64,000 nucleotides of DNA from assembly GCA_049968515.1 (NCBI GenBank), contig JBMFQR010000001.1:1-64000 (forward strand). The letters run 5' to 3'. The notes beneath the pieces were generated by a model. That model saw only the letters and a program-made list of their open reading frames with translations, ran no database searches and was not told the DNA's origin. Source of the stretch: JAOACQ01 sp049968515 (GTDB lineage Bacteria; Spirochaetota; Brevinematia; Brevinematales; JAOACQ01). A program made the translations under genes and the position numbers. Positions 16,927 to 26,317 of the stretch are shown here, piece by piece; position 1 is the first letter of the stretch, and every line of letters starts with the position of its first letter.

Positions 16927-17421
16927 ATGAAAAGAGTAGCTATTTCGGTAGTTTTGTTGGTTTGTGGTATAATGGGTCTTTATGCACTAGAGACATAAAA
17001 ACCAAAGAATTTGCTTTTGGTCTATGAGGAAGCAAATTCAAGTATCGATCCCTGGAGAAAATTATTCAGGGATGAAATTACAAATGAGGGGTTTGTTTTT
17101 GAGGAGTGTCCTGCTGTCAAAATGAAGGGCAAAGACCTTGCCAGCTATGATGTAATAATAATATATGGTGCAGTAATGGCATTTACAAAGAAGGAGCCAA
17201 TTCGGGACTGGTTAAACGCAGAGACAAATCTTTCCGGGAGAAAGGTGGGGTTATTTGTTACTGCCAACCGATGGTTTTTAAAAGAGTATTTCACAGAGTT
17301 AGAGAAGATTCTTGAAAAGAAGGATGTCAAAATTGTTGATGCTGTGTCATCTGCAACAAAGAAGCTGAATGAAGAAGAAAAGCGATTACTTATCAGAAAA
17401 AATCTTCAGAAATTGAAATAA
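16927..17421 (+). pseudogene. Exported flavodoxin-like protein interrupted by an in-frame TAA
   Basis: A GGAGGAGGG site precedes ATG 16927, which starts a 23-codon signal peptide (MKRVAISVVLLVCGIMGLYA). Codon 24 (16996-16998) is TAA, and the same frame then continues for 140 codons as an alpha/beta flavodoxin-like domain (KPKNLLLVYEEA, DVIIIYGAVMAF, GLFVTANRW). Reading CAA (Gln) for TAA would restore one 164-residue exported protein. The downstream part alone has no good start (next candidate 17011) and would lose its signal. It is either a recent nonsense mutation, a strain or assembly variant, or less likely a recoded codon. Confidence 0.75.
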
Positions 17422-17475
17422 ATATTTCGTTGCAAAATTTTATCACCAATGTTAATATTATTGTGAAAATTGGTG

Positions 17476-17597
17476 CTGTCCAAAAAGTGTCAAATTCTTT
17501 GCTCTCATTCTGAATGAAATGAAGAAAATCTTGATACCATTAGGAAATTGCATATTCTTCGCTTCGCTCAGGATGACAGTTTTGGCTTTTTGGACAG
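17476..17597. repeat. MITE-like nested inverted-repeat element
   Basis: The outer ends are perfect 12-bp inverted repeats: CTGTCCAAAAAG (17476-17487) and CTTTTTGGACAG (17586-17597). Inside, 17505-17526 and 17555-17576 form a 22-bp imperfect inverted repeat (17 of 22 match; all five differences are transitions). The left end extends into 22 bp identical to 61492-61513. No transposase is encoded. The element ends 25 nt before the next gene's ATG. Confidence 0.7.
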
Positions 17598-17622
17598 GAC
17601 CAGAAAAATGAAGGAGGCTATT

Positions 17623-18435
17623 ATGAAAAAAGTTTTGTTTCTTATCGTGATAATATTTCTTTTCTTCATTTCCTGTAGCAAAAATGAAACTGATGATTCC
17701 TGGAAAAGAATAAAAAAGAACGGGAAAATTATAATAGGTATTGATGAATTTTTTCCACCGATGACTTTCAAAGAAGATGATAATTTTGCTGGTATAGATA
17801 TTGATCTTGCAAAGGAAACATTTTCAAGACTTGGTGTGAAAGTGGAGTTTGTACCTGTGGTCTGGGCAGAAATTATAGACAGGCTAACCAATGGGGGTAT
17901 AGACATTATATGGAGTGGCTTGAGCATAACAGAAGAGAGAAAAAAAGTTATAAATTTTTCGATTCCTTATATTCTTACAAGACAGATAATTATTGTTCCA
18001 TTTGATTCAGATATAAATACCAGAGATGACCTCAAGAATAAGATTCTTGGCGTGCAAGAAGGCACTTCAAGTGAAAAGCTTTTGAAGAAAGACAGGCTTT
18101 ATAAAACTTTGAAGAAGGTAAATCTCTATAAAGATGTGGAAACCGAGCTGAATGAACTTTACAATGGAAAAATCAATGCAGTAGTAATTGATGAAATCGT
18201 TGCAAAATACTTTCTATCGAAGCATCATAAGAAACTCAAGATAATTCAGTCCGATCTTGACACAGAGCTTTTTGCAGTTGGCATAAGAAAAGAGGATAAA
18301 GCACTGAAAGAAAAAATCGACAAAACGCTTTCAAGACTTATGAAAAACGGCATAGAAGCTAAAATACTCAAAAAATGGATTGGAGAAACTCAGTTGTTAT
18401 CAGACTATCTCAGAAGATTAAAAGAAGCAAAGTAA
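17623..18435 (+). CDS. Amino-acid ABC transporter substrate-binding lipoprotein
   Basis: This is a 270-residue family 3 solute-binding protein. A signal peptide ends in the lipobox FFISC, so it should be lipid-anchored facing the periplasm. The mature part has GKIIIGIDEFFPPMTF, the family signature around FAGIDIDLAKETF, and WSGLSITEERK. ATG 17623 has AAGGAGG upstream and excludes 25 codons that run into the repeat element. No permease or ATPase is adjacent. It converges on the EF-G gene with 1 bp between stops. Confidence 0.9.
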   Translation: MKKVLFLIVIIFLFFISCSKNETDDSWKRIKKNGKIIIGIDEFFPPMTFKEDDNFAGIDIDLAKETFSRLGVKVEFVPVVWAEIIDRLTNGGIDIIWSGLSITEERKKVINFSIPYILTRQIIIVPFDSDINTRDDLKNKILGVQEGTSSEKLLKKDRLYKTLKKVNLYKDVETELNELYNGKINAVVIDEIVAKYFLSKHHKKLKIIQSDLDTELFAVGIRKEDKALKEKIDKTLSRLMKNGIEAKILKKWIGETQLLSDYLRRLKEAK

Positions 18436-18436
18436 A

Positions 18437-20542
18437 TTAAGCATTCTTCTTTTCTTCTTCCTCTTTTTTCATTTCCTCTGCCTGTTTCTTTGCCTTTTCA
18501 TACTCGGTGGCTGGCAAGAAGTCGTAATGTGAAAATTCCATTTCAAACCTGCCCCTTCCACTCGTAATGCTGTTCAAAATGGGGGAATAAGAGAGCATTT
18601 CGCTATAAGGAGCATAGGCATTAATAACAGTCACATCTTCGGAAATCTTATCCATACCTAAAACTCTACCCCTTCGAGTGCTTAAATCGTTCATTATTGA
18701 GCCTATGTCATTTTCGTCGACGTAAATTCTTACCTTTGCTATTGGTTCAAGAATTGCTGGCTTGGCGGCTTCCAGCGCAAGCTTTGTGGCAAAAAATCCG
18801 GCAATCTTAAATGACATATCAGAAGAATCAACCTCATGGAAAGAACCATCATAAACTGTAACCTTTAAATCTACAGTGGGATAACCAGCAATAACTCCAG
18901 ATTCACAGGCTTCAATTGCACCCTTTTCTATTGCCGGGACATAGTTTTTGGGAATGGCACCACCGAAAATTTCTTCCTCAAACTTAAAGCCCTCATCTCT
19001 CTGAAGCGGTTCAATTCTTAAATATACCTCTCCGTACTGACCATGTCCACCAGACTGCTTCTTGTGTTTATAATGTCCTTCAGCCTTTGTAGTAATTGTC
19101 TCTTTATATGCTACCCTTGGAACCTTTGTTTCAAAGTTTAATTTATATCTGTGCTTGACAATATCGAATATGATTCTTGCCTGTGTTTCTCCTATGCAGG
19201 AAACAACCATTTCTTTGGTGATATTGTCATAACTGTACTGAAATGTTGGATCTTCCTGAGAAACAAGATGAAATACCTCTGCTAACTTATCCTCGGTCTT
19301 TCTATCAGTGGCATGTATTGCGACAAAATATGAAGGCATCGGAAATCTTACCGGTTCATAAAGGAGAGGTTTGTCTACAGCAGTAACTGTATCACCCGTG
19401 GAGAAAGAATCTATTTTTGTAAACACAGCAATATCGCCCGCTTCAAGTACATTGATTTCCTTCATATTTTTTCCGTTGACCATATACATATGTGCAACTC
19501 TTTCCTTTACTCCTTTGTTCACGTTGTAGATTTCATCTCCGAGATTTATTTTACCCGACCTTATTCTGCAATAAGAAATCTTACCTGCGAATGGATCAAT
19601 CCTTGTCTTAAATATAAACCCGCTGAATGGTTCCGATGGATCCGGGTGTCTCTTTATAGTTTGATCTGGATGTACCGGATCCCTACCGATAGATTCACCG
19701 GAATACAGGGGTGAAGGCAAAAATGATATAATATTATCAAGAAGAATATGAATGCCTATATTATTCAACGCACTTCCACACACAACGGGAATAAATCTAT
19801 TGTTTAAGGTGCACGTGCTTACACCCCTTTCGACCTCTTCAACAGAAAGCTCCTCCCCATTCAAATACTTCTCTATAAGGCTATCGTCTGTTTCTGCTAC
19901 AACGTCGAAAAGTTTTTCAGAATACTTTTTGACAAGATCATTCATTTCTGGAGGAATCTCATCGTATTTTACCCCATTCTTATCAGAATAAATAGCCTTT
20001 CTATGAATGAGATCGACCGTTCCTTTAAAATCCTTTCCTTTCCCAATTGGTATTTCTATAGGAATAACAGGCTTTTTAAACTTAGTTTCAAGCTGTTCAG
20101 CGATTGCATAAAAGTCGGCTTTCTCATCATCTAATTTATTTATAAATACCATCCTTGCAATCTTATAATCATCAGCAAAATGCCAGTCCTTTTCAGTATC
20201 GATGGTTATACCATCAACTCCGCTCACAACAAATACAATACCTTCCACCACTCTGAATACGCTTCTTACCTCGGCGACAAGGTCTGGAATTCCGGGAGTA
20301 TCAAATATATTTATTTTAATATCCTTCCATTCGGTATAGGCAAGGGAGGTCTTAAGAGACATCTTTTTCTCAATTTCTTCATCCTCATAATCCATAACAG
20401 TATTTCCTCTATCCACACTTCCCATCTGGGGAATCTGTCCTGTAGAAAAAAGAAGTGCCTCTGAAAGTGTTGTTTTTCCAGCATTGGGAGCACCAGAAAT
20501 AGCAACATTTCTAATAAATTTAGGTTCATAAATTTTACCCAT
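18437..20542 (-). CDS. EF-G-like translation GTPase
   Basis: This is a 701-residue member of the elongation factor G superfamily. It has P-loop GAPNAGKTT, DTPGIPDL (G3), NKLD (G4), and domain IV with QSGGHGQYGEVY. The switch region MGSVDRGNTVMDYEDEE matches the EF-G-like second paralogue found in many bacteria alongside the main FusA; the str operon is not here. Its exact task (translocation, recycling or ribosome rescue) is not established. I chose ATG 20542 with GGAGG upstream, trimming 33 codons. Confidence 0.9.
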   Translation of the reverse strand: MGKIYEPKFIRNVAISGAPNAGKTTLSEALLFSTGQIPQMGSVDRGNTVMDYEDEEIEKKMSLKTSLAYTEWKDIKINIFDTPGIPDLVAEVRSVFRVVEGIVFVVSGVDGITIDTEKDWHFADDYKIARMVFINKLDDEKADFYAIAEQLETKFKKPVIPIEIPIGKGKDFKGTVDLIHRKAIYSDKNGVKYDEIPPEMNDLVKKYSEKLFDVVAETDDSLIEKYLNGEELSVEEVERGVSTCTLNNRFIPVVCGSALNNIGIHILLDNIISFLPSPLYSGESIGRDPVHPDQTIKRHPDPSEPFSGFIFKTRIDPFAGKISYCRIRSGKINLGDEIYNVNKGVKERVAHMYMVNGKNMKEINVLEAGDIAVFTKIDSFSTGDTVTAVDKPLLYEPVRFPMPSYFVAIHATDRKTEDKLAEVFHLVSQEDPTFQYSYDNITKEMVVSCIGETQARIIFDIVKHRYKLNFETKVPRVAYKETITTKAEGHYKHKKQSGGHGQYGEVYLRIEPLQRDEGFKFEEEIFGGAIPKNYVPAIEKGAIEACESGVIAGYPTVDLKVTVYDGSFHEVDSSDMSFKIAGFFATKLALEAAKPAILEPIAKVRIYVDENDIGSIMNDLSTRRGRVLGMDKISEDVTVINAYAPYSEMLSYSPILNSITSGRGRFEMEFSHYDFLPATEYEKAKKQAEEMKKEEEEKKNA

Positions 20543-20573
20543 AATTTCCTCCAAAAATTTTTCGTAAGATAAT

Positions 20574-20602
20574 ATCATATCACTTTTTTGAAATTTGGTA
20601 AA
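20574..20602 (-). promoter_or_regulatory. Probable promoter of the EF-G-like gene
   Basis: On the minus strand, TTTACC (20602-20597), 17 bp and TATGAT (20579-20574). The -35 box is weak, and tandem repeats lie immediately upstream, as expected for an activated promoter. Confidence 0.45.
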
Positions 20603-20612
20603 GAAAAATATG

Positions 20613-20652
20613 ATTTTCATTATTGTAACAACAATTTTCATTATTGTAACAA
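20613..20652. repeat. Two tandem 21-bp repeats upstream of the EF-G-like gene
   Basis: ATTTTCATTATTGTAACAA occurs at 20613-20631 and 20634-20652, a 21-bp period (two helical turns). Each copy contains the near-palindrome ATTGTAACAA(T/C). They begin 11 bp upstream of the putative -35 box of the minus-strand gene and may be binding sites for a regulator. Confidence 0.6.
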
Positions 20653-20799
20653 TAGAAAAATTGATTATAGTTTTGAAAAACCAAAAAAATTTTATTCTTT
20701 TTCACTTAGCAGGTATAATAATAGTAATAATTATAGTCCATTAATCATTTTTATCCGCCAGAGGCAGGCAGGAATCTGAATTCTGTTGGAGTCTTATTT

Positions 20800-22038
20800 A
20801 TGGAAAATGATAGGTTTACGCTGGTTAAATTTCCTAAAGATGCATATGTCTTAATGGAAGGGGAAGAAAACAGAGGAGAATTTTTCATAATAAAAGAGGG
20901 GAGGGTTAATATTACAAATCCCCACTCTGTTGAAAAAAGCAATATTATTCTTAAAACTGGGGATTTCTTTGGTGTTATCCCCTGTATGGCAAAAAGGACA
21001 AATATGGAAACTGCAAGAACATTAAGTAATGTGATTGCAATAATGGTAAAAAGAGAGCAATTTGGTACATTAATACAGAAGAATGCTTCCATAGCACTTA
21101 AGATAATAAGATATTTCAGCAAAGAGTTAAGGCACTATGATGAGCTTCTTGGGAAAGTACTGGCCAGTTCACCATCTTTCAGGGAAGAAGTTGATGAGAA
21201 TATTCTTTATAACCTTGGTGAATACTATTACAAAAAGTCAAACTTTGAGGCAGCAGTGTATGCATTCAGGAAGTTTGTTTCCCTTTCTTCAAATTCATCC
21301 TTGAAAGATGAAGCCACTACAAAATTAGAAAAACTTTCAAAGGTGAACATAAAAGAGCCAGAAAAAGAAGGGAAATTTTTGGTTTATAATGATAAGCAGA
21401 TTGTTTTTCTTGAGGGTGAAAGTGGAGAAAACCTCTATCTGATACAGGATGGAAGAGTAAAAATAACGAAGTTCATTAATAATGAAGAGGTTCTTTTTGA
21501 CATATTGAAAAAGGGAGATATTTTTGGAGAAATGGCAATTATAGAAAATAAACCACGAAATGCTTCTGCTTTCTGTGAGGGAAGGGTTGTATTGATGCCA
21601 ATAAGAAAAGAGGATTTTGAGAATGTTGTAAAAACCTTTCCATCTGTTGCAACAAGAATAATAGAGCTAATTTCTGAGAGAATATGGATAATGTATCGTC
21701 AGCTTACAAATATGTTTATCTCATCCCCCGAAATAAAAATCTATGATGCTCTTTATACTCAGCTTCTCAAGCATAGAATACCTGTTGAGGAAAAGAGAGC
21801 CTACACATTTGCTTTCAGTGCAGAGGATCTTTTAAAGTATGTGGGACTTGCCACAGAAGAAGGCTTAAATATATGGAGAGAAATAAAATCAAATGATAAA
21901 AACTTCTCCATCACGCCAAATGGTAAGATACAATACCTTGATGTTTCTCAAATAAGAAACAAGATCAACTTTATCTTGAGGGAAAAAGAAATCAGGGAAA
22001 ACAAAAAGAAATTTTATGACTCATCTCTACAAAAATAG
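20800..22038 (+). CDS. Double cyclic-nucleotide-binding domain protein
   Basis: This 412-residue cytosolic protein has two cNMP-binding (Crp-like) jelly rolls, about residues 8-115 and 188-305, joined by a TPR-like helical stretch (YNLGEYYYKKSNFEAAVYAFRKF). The second domain has a good phosphate-binding cassette (GDIFGEMAIIENKPRNAS, with the Glu and Arg that hold the nucleotide); the first (GDFFGVIPCMAKRTNMETAR) lacks the usual residues. No recognisable DNA-binding helix-turn-helix follows; the C-terminal 100 residues are unassigned. It may sense cAMP or act as a scaffold. It is divergent from the EF-G-like gene. Confidence 0.85.
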   Translation: MENDRFTLVKFPKDAYVLMEGEENRGEFFIIKEGRVNITNPHSVEKSNIILKTGDFFGVIPCMAKRTNMETARTLSNVIAIMVKREQFGTLIQKNASIALKIIRYFSKELRHYDELLGKVLASSPSFREEVDENILYNLGEYYYKKSNFEAAVYAFRKFVSLSSNSSLKDEATTKLEKLSKVNIKEPEKEGKFLVYNDKQIVFLEGESGENLYLIQDGRVKITKFINNEEVLFDILKKGDIFGEMAIIENKPRNASAFCEGRVVLMPIRKEDFENVVKTFPSVATRIIELISERIWIMYRQLTNMFISSPEIKIYDALYTQLLKHRIPVEEKRAYTFAFSAEDLLKYVGLATEEGLNIWREIKSNDKNFSITPNGKIQYLDVSQIRNKINFILREKEIRENKKKFYDSSLQK

Positions 22039-22083
22039 TATTGTGAGAAATCGAGTACTTTATTATTTTTATTTAAAAAATGC

Positions 22084-22112
22084 TTGATTTAATTAAAAAA
22101 TTGATTTAATAT
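22084..22112 (+). promoter_or_regulatory. Promoter of hisF
   Basis: TTGATT (22084-22089), 17 bp, TAATAT (22107-22112), about 30 bp before the hisF ATG. Confidence 0.6.
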
Positions 22113-22142
22113 TTTTATACCACTTGAGTTAAAAGAGGATTT

Positions 22143-22913
22143 ATGCTTGCCAGAAGAATTATTCCATGCCTTGATATTGACCGTGGAAGGGTTGTAAAGG
22201 GAGTAAATTTTGTAAACCTTGTAGATGCGGGAGATCCAGTCGAAAATGCAAAAATATACAATGAAGAGGGGGCAGATGAGCTTGTCTTTCTTGACATTAC
22301 AGCCACTCATGAAAATAGGGACACAATGGTTGATGTGGCAAGAAGAGTGGCAAGAGAAATATTTATTCCCTTTACAGTGGGTGGAGGTATAAGAACAATA
22401 GAGGACATCAGAAACCTTCTCAAAGCTGGTGCGGACAAAATATCAATTAACTCTGCAGGAGTTAAAAACCCCTCCTTTATCAAAGAAGCTTCTAAAGTCT
22501 TTGGTAGTTCTACAATAGTTGTGGCTATTGATGCAAAAAAGGTTGGTGAAAACAGATGGAATGTATTTATAAATGGTGGGAGAATAGATACGGGGCTTGA
22601 TGCAGTAGAATGGGCAAAAAAGGTTGAAGAGCTTGGAGCAGGTGAAATACTTCTTACCTCAATGGATAGAGATGGAACAAAAAATGGCTATGACATAGAG
22701 CTAACTGCGAGGATAGCCTCTTCTGTAAGCATACCAGTGATAGCTTCTGGAGGTGCAGGGAAAAAGGAGCACTTTCTTGAGGCTTTTGTAAAGGCAAATG
22801 CAAGTGCGGCACTTGCTGCCTCTCTATTTCACTTCAGGGAGCTTTCCATTGGAGAAATAAAGAATTTCTTAAAGGAGAAGAACATACCTGTAAGACTTGA
22901 CTATATAAATTAA
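22143..22913 (+). CDS. hisF: Imidazole glycerol phosphate synthase subunit HisF
   Basis: HisF is the cyclase half of IGP synthase, using ammonia from HisH to form IGP and AICAR in histidine synthesis. The 256-residue (beta-alpha)8 barrel has catalytic Asp11 in CLDID and a second Asp near 130 in VVAIDAKK, with phosphate-binding GGGIRT and ASGGAG. No other his gene is in the window. It is followed after 10 bp by the c-di-GMP protein, so the two may be cotranscribed although their functions are not obviously linked. Confidence 0.96.
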   Translation: MLARRIIPCLDIDRGRVVKGVNFVNLVDAGDPVENAKIYNEEGADELVFLDITATHENRDTMVDVARRVAREIFIPFTVGGGIRTIEDIRNLLKAGADKISINSAGVKNPSFIKEASKVFGSSTIVVAIDAKKVGENRWNVFINGGRIDTGLDAVEWAKKVEELGAGEILLTSMDRDGTKNGYDIELTARIASSVSIPVIASGGAGKKEHFLEAFVKANASAALAASLFHFRELSIGEIKNFLKEKNIPVRLDYIN

Positions 22914-22923
22914 AGGGGGAATT

Positions 22924-24966
22924 TTGCAAAAAAAGCTTTCCATTTCCGTTCTTTATGTTGAGGATGAGGTTTTAATAAGACTTGAAATTTCTAATATGCT
23001 CAGTCAGGTTGTTGAGGAGTTATATACTGCGGAAGATGGAGAAGAGGCTTTAAAAATCTTCAAAGAGAAAAGGATTGATGTTGTCATAACCGATGTGAGA
23101 ATGCCAAAGATGGATGGGCTTGAGTTGTCAAGAGAAATCAGAAAAATTAACCCAGAAATCCCCATAATAATAACAACGGCATATAGCGATGCTGAATACC
23201 TGCTTGAGTCTCTTGAGATAGGTGTCAATCAGTATTTAATAAAACCCATACAATTTGAAAAAATAATTACCTCATTGCACAATTTATATGAAGTAAAGAC
23301 CTTGAACAAAAAGCTTGAAGAGACAAGATCGATCCTGATTGAATACAAAAATGCTATAGATTTAATTGCTGTTGTCTTCAAGACTGATCCTGAGGGAATA
23401 ATTCAATATGCCAATGAAGAATTTTGTAGAGTTACTGATACCTGCAAGGAAGACATAATCGGTAAGAACATAAGTGAGGTAATGAAGCTGGAAATATCAG
23501 AATTTGATCTGGAAAAAATAAAAAGGAACAACATAGAAAAAAAGGTCTGGAAATCCACAATAGAAATAAAAAGCGGTAAAGATGATTCTCATTACATAAA
23601 TTTTATTGCTATGCCGATAGCTGACACAGATACTGGCATGCCTCTTGAATATATTTTTATAGGGAATGATATTACAGATAGTGTAAAGAAAGAACAGGCT
23701 TTATTAAAACAACTCTATACAGACAATCTAACACAACTTCCCAATCGATTGAGTTTAATAAATGACCTTTCTCAAAAAAATTATAGCTATCTATGCATAA
23801 TAAACATAGATTCTTTCAGGGAAATAAATGATTTTTATGGTGTTATAATTGGGGATTATATTCTGAAAGAAATAGCTGAAAGACTGAAAAGCTATGAAGC
23901 CGAGAAGAAATATAGGACATATAAGCTATCATCTGATGAGTATGCCGTTCTCATAACCGGCGATATTACTGAATCAGAGGCATTATCAACTGCAGAATTC
24001 ATAAGAAATCTCATTACAGAAAATAAGTTTAATTATGAAGACAACACAATTTATATTTCTGTCACAATTGGAATGGCCTCTCTTGAAAGCGGAGATGAAA
24101 ATAAATCCTATATAACCCCACCTCAGAATATCCTCTTAAAAGCAGATATGGCTTTAAAGAAGGCAAAAAGCCTTAAAAAATCTCTTTTGATGTATGATGA
24201 GAGTTTTAAAATCTTTCAGGAGTTTCAGAATAATATAGTGTGGACAAAAAAACTAAAAGATGCCATATCTTCAGATAGAATTGTGCCTTATTACCAGCCA
24301 ATTGTGAACAATACAACAGGCAAAATAGAAAAATTTGAGACACTTGTCAGGCTTATAAGTGAATCTGGAGAGCCTATCTCTCCTGTATATTTCTTAAACA
24401 TTTCAAAAAGAAACAGGCTTTATGAGTATATTACAAAAAGTATATTTGACAGAGTGGCAGGGGATTTTTCCTCTTTAAGCTATGATGTTTCAATGAACAT
24501 ATCCATTGAAGACATACAGAACCCTGAGACTAAAAATTTCTTAATAAAAAGAATCAGGGAAAATAAAGAGTTTGCAAAAAAGCTTGTTATAGAACTTACT
24601 GAAACCGAAGAGATTGGAAATTTTGAGCTTGTTAATGATTTTATAAATGAGTTAAAGGAAAATAATGTGAAAGTAGCAATTGATGATTTTGGGAGTGGGT
24701 ATTCAAATTTTGACCACATTATAAAATTCAATGTGGACTATCTCAAAATAGATTCCTCTATAATAAAAAACATTCCGACCCATAAAAACTCTCAGATACT
24801 TACAAAGTTTATTGTTGATTTTGCAAGAACAATCTCTATAAAAACCGTGGCAGAATTTGTGGCTTCAAAAGAGATTTATGAGAAGGTAGTTGAGCTTGGA
24901 ATTGATTATTCTCAGGGTTATTTTTTCAGTGAGCCAAAACCCTTGAGTGCGTTTCTCGAAGGTTAG
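22924..24966 (+). CDS. Response regulator with PAS, degenerate GGDEF and EAL domains
   Basis: This is a 680-residue signalling protein. A receiver domain (about 5-120) has phosphoacceptor Asp57 in TDVRMPKMDG and Lys in LIKPI. A PAS domain follows (about 140-255). The GGDEF domain (about 260-420) has SSDEY in place of GGDEF and is probably not a cyclase. The EAL domain (about 430-680) keeps FETLVR, ELTETE and DDFGSGYSN, so it is likely an active c-di-GMP phosphodiesterase. The start is TTG at 22924 after AAAGGGGG. No cognate histidine kinase is adjacent. Confidence 0.92.
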   Translation: MQKKLSISVLYVEDEVLIRLEISNMLSQVVEELYTAEDGEEALKIFKEKRIDVVITDVRMPKMDGLELSREIRKINPEIPIIITTAYSDAEYLLESLEIGVNQYLIKPIQFEKIITSLHNLYEVKTLNKKLEETRSILIEYKNAIDLIAVVFKTDPEGIIQYANEEFCRVTDTCKEDIIGKNISEVMKLEISEFDLEKIKRNNIEKKVWKSTIEIKSGKDDSHYINFIAMPIADTDTGMPLEYIFIGNDITDSVKKEQALLKQLYTDNLTQLPNRLSLINDLSQKNYSYLCIINIDSFREINDFYGVIIGDYILKEIAERLKSYEAEKKYRTYKLSSDEYAVLITGDITESEALSTAEFIRNLITENKFNYEDNTIYISVTIGMASLESGDENKSYITPPQNILLKADMALKKAKSLKKSLLMYDESFKIFQEFQNNIVWTKKLKDAISSDRIVPYYQPIVNNTTGKIEKFETLVRLISESGEPISPVYFLNISKRNRLYEYITKSIFDRVAGDFSSLSYDVSMNISIEDIQNPETKNFLIKRIRENKEFAKKLVIELTETEEIGNFELVNDFINELKENNVKVAIDDFGSGYSNFDHIIKFNVDYLKIDSSIIKNIPTHKNSQILTKFIVDFARTISIKTVAEFVASKEIYEKVVELGIDYSQGYFFSEPKPLSAFLEG

Positions 24967-25019
24967 CTTTCTTCAGATTGAACATTTTTTTCCGCATATT
25001 GCCTTAAAAATCAGCTGCT

Positions 25020-26255
25020 TCAGGTTAAAAGCACTCTTATATCAAAAGGAGAAAGTTCTAATTCATCTGTAAGAATTCTGTCTGAGAGTATATCCTTATA
25101 GGTTTTAAATAAAAGATTAAACTTTTTGAATTTTAGCTTCTTTTTTTTCAATGAGGTATTTATCAAGAAAAGCACTCTTTCATCATTCTTATTAGATTTC
25201 TTTATAAGCAGTGTTATTTCATCAGAATGAACGAAATTTTCAATTTCTCCCTCTTCGTGAAGTATCCTGTATTTAAGCTTTATATTTATTAATTTTTTTA
25301 TTAAATCTGTAAAATCAAGCCCTGTTCTTTCCCAATCAAATGGAGTTGTTTTACAAACATCGAGTTTTTTAGTGAAGCCATACTCAAGGCCAATTGGTAT
25401 CATCCAGCCAGTAGAGAAGAAGCAGGTAAATATCAGTCTCTGTTTAAATTCAAGCTCATTTCTGGATTCTTTATAGAGCCTATCGGTGTCGTGGGATTCT
25501 GGAAAGGAGATTGATGGGACAAGTTTTTTCGTTTCCCTGTATTGATCAATAAGCCAGCTGTCCTTATAGTTCCACCATTTCGAGCTATTGAATATAAAGT
25601 CAAAACCAGCCTTTGCAAGCATAATTGTCTTTTCGAGAGGACACCCCAGACTTTCTGCAAAAAAGGCTAGATTTTTATTTTTTGCCTTTGATTTAGAAAT
25701 CAAAAATTCCCATAAGGATTGCGGTACAGCATAAGCAGCATCTGCCCTGAAACCATCAAATCCCATATCGCTGTAAAATGATATTACTTCAAGCCAGTAA
25801 TTCCATAGTCTTTCTCTTTCTATATTTGTTTCATTATTTATTTCTGCGAGATCACCCCATTCCACCCATCTACCATTATCCCATGCACCCGGGCTCTTAA
25901 TTTCACCCTTTTCATTTCTTTTGTACCAGAAGGGATACTTTTCTGTGAAGGGATGGTCTTTTGCTGTGTGATTGATGAGAAGATCCATCGCTACCTTGAT
26001 GCTAAATTTATGAGCAGAATCTAAAAATTGCTTCAGCTGTTCAAAGGGATTGAGATTTGACTTTTCATCTATAAAAATGGGGTTTAATGAAAAGTAATCT
26101 TTTATTGCATAAAGACTGCCAGAAAAACCCGAATACTGAAAGGGATTTAAGTAAATCCAGTTAAATCCCATTTCTTTAATTCTGTCGAGATGAGACATCC
26201 ACTCTCTAAAATTTCCGGCAAGCCGTGGAAAAAGGTTGTAAATCAAAACGTGCAT
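25020..26255 (-). CDS. GH13 alpha-amylase family glycoside hydrolase or transferase
   Basis: This is a 411-residue enzyme without a signal peptide, so it is intracellular. It shows the GH13 barrel motifs: GFNWIYLNPFQYSGFSGSLY, DLLINHTA (region I), the nucleophile Asp in GFRADAAY (near residue 168), the acid/base Glu in FFAESLG (near 198), and the transition-state Asp in ESHDTDR (near 252). Hydrolysis, isomerisation and transglycosylation cannot be told apart from these motifs; the NPF..SGSLY segment resembles maltosyltransferase-type members. It follows the DGC gene by 62 bp. Confidence 0.88.
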   Translation of the reverse strand: MHVLIYNLFPRLAGNFREWMSHLDRIKEMGFNWIYLNPFQYSGFSGSLYAIKDYFSLNPIFIDEKSNLNPFEQLKQFLDSAHKFSIKVAMDLLINHTAKDHPFTEKYPFWYKRNEKGEIKSPGAWDNGRWVEWGDLAEINNETNIERERLWNYWLEVISFYSDMGFDGFRADAAYAVPQSLWEFLISKSKAKNKNLAFFAESLGCPLEKTIMLAKAGFDFIFNSSKWWNYKDSWLIDQYRETKKLVPSISFPESHDTDRLYKESRNELEFKQRLIFTCFFSTGWMIPIGLEYGFTKKLDVCKTTPFDWERTGLDFTDLIKKLINIKLKYRILHEEGEIENFVHSDEITLLIKKSNKNDERVLFLINTSLKKKKLKFKKFNLLFKTYKDILSDRILTDELELSPFDIRVLLT

Positions 26256-26317
26256 ATATTATCCTCTGTCAAATTGGAATATTTTAACACAAAAAGAGGC
26301 TTTTATCAAATGAGTTC

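Noticed and set aside
16996..16998. Recoding of TAA as an amino acid
   Set aside because: No known selenocysteine or pyrrolysine system uses TAA, and other genes here use TAA as normal stop; mutation or sequence error is simpler.
20752..20777. CCGCCAGAGGCAGG-like segment as a fourth copy of the leader hairpin
   Set aside because: It shares only the GCCAGAGGC core and cannot form the same stem.
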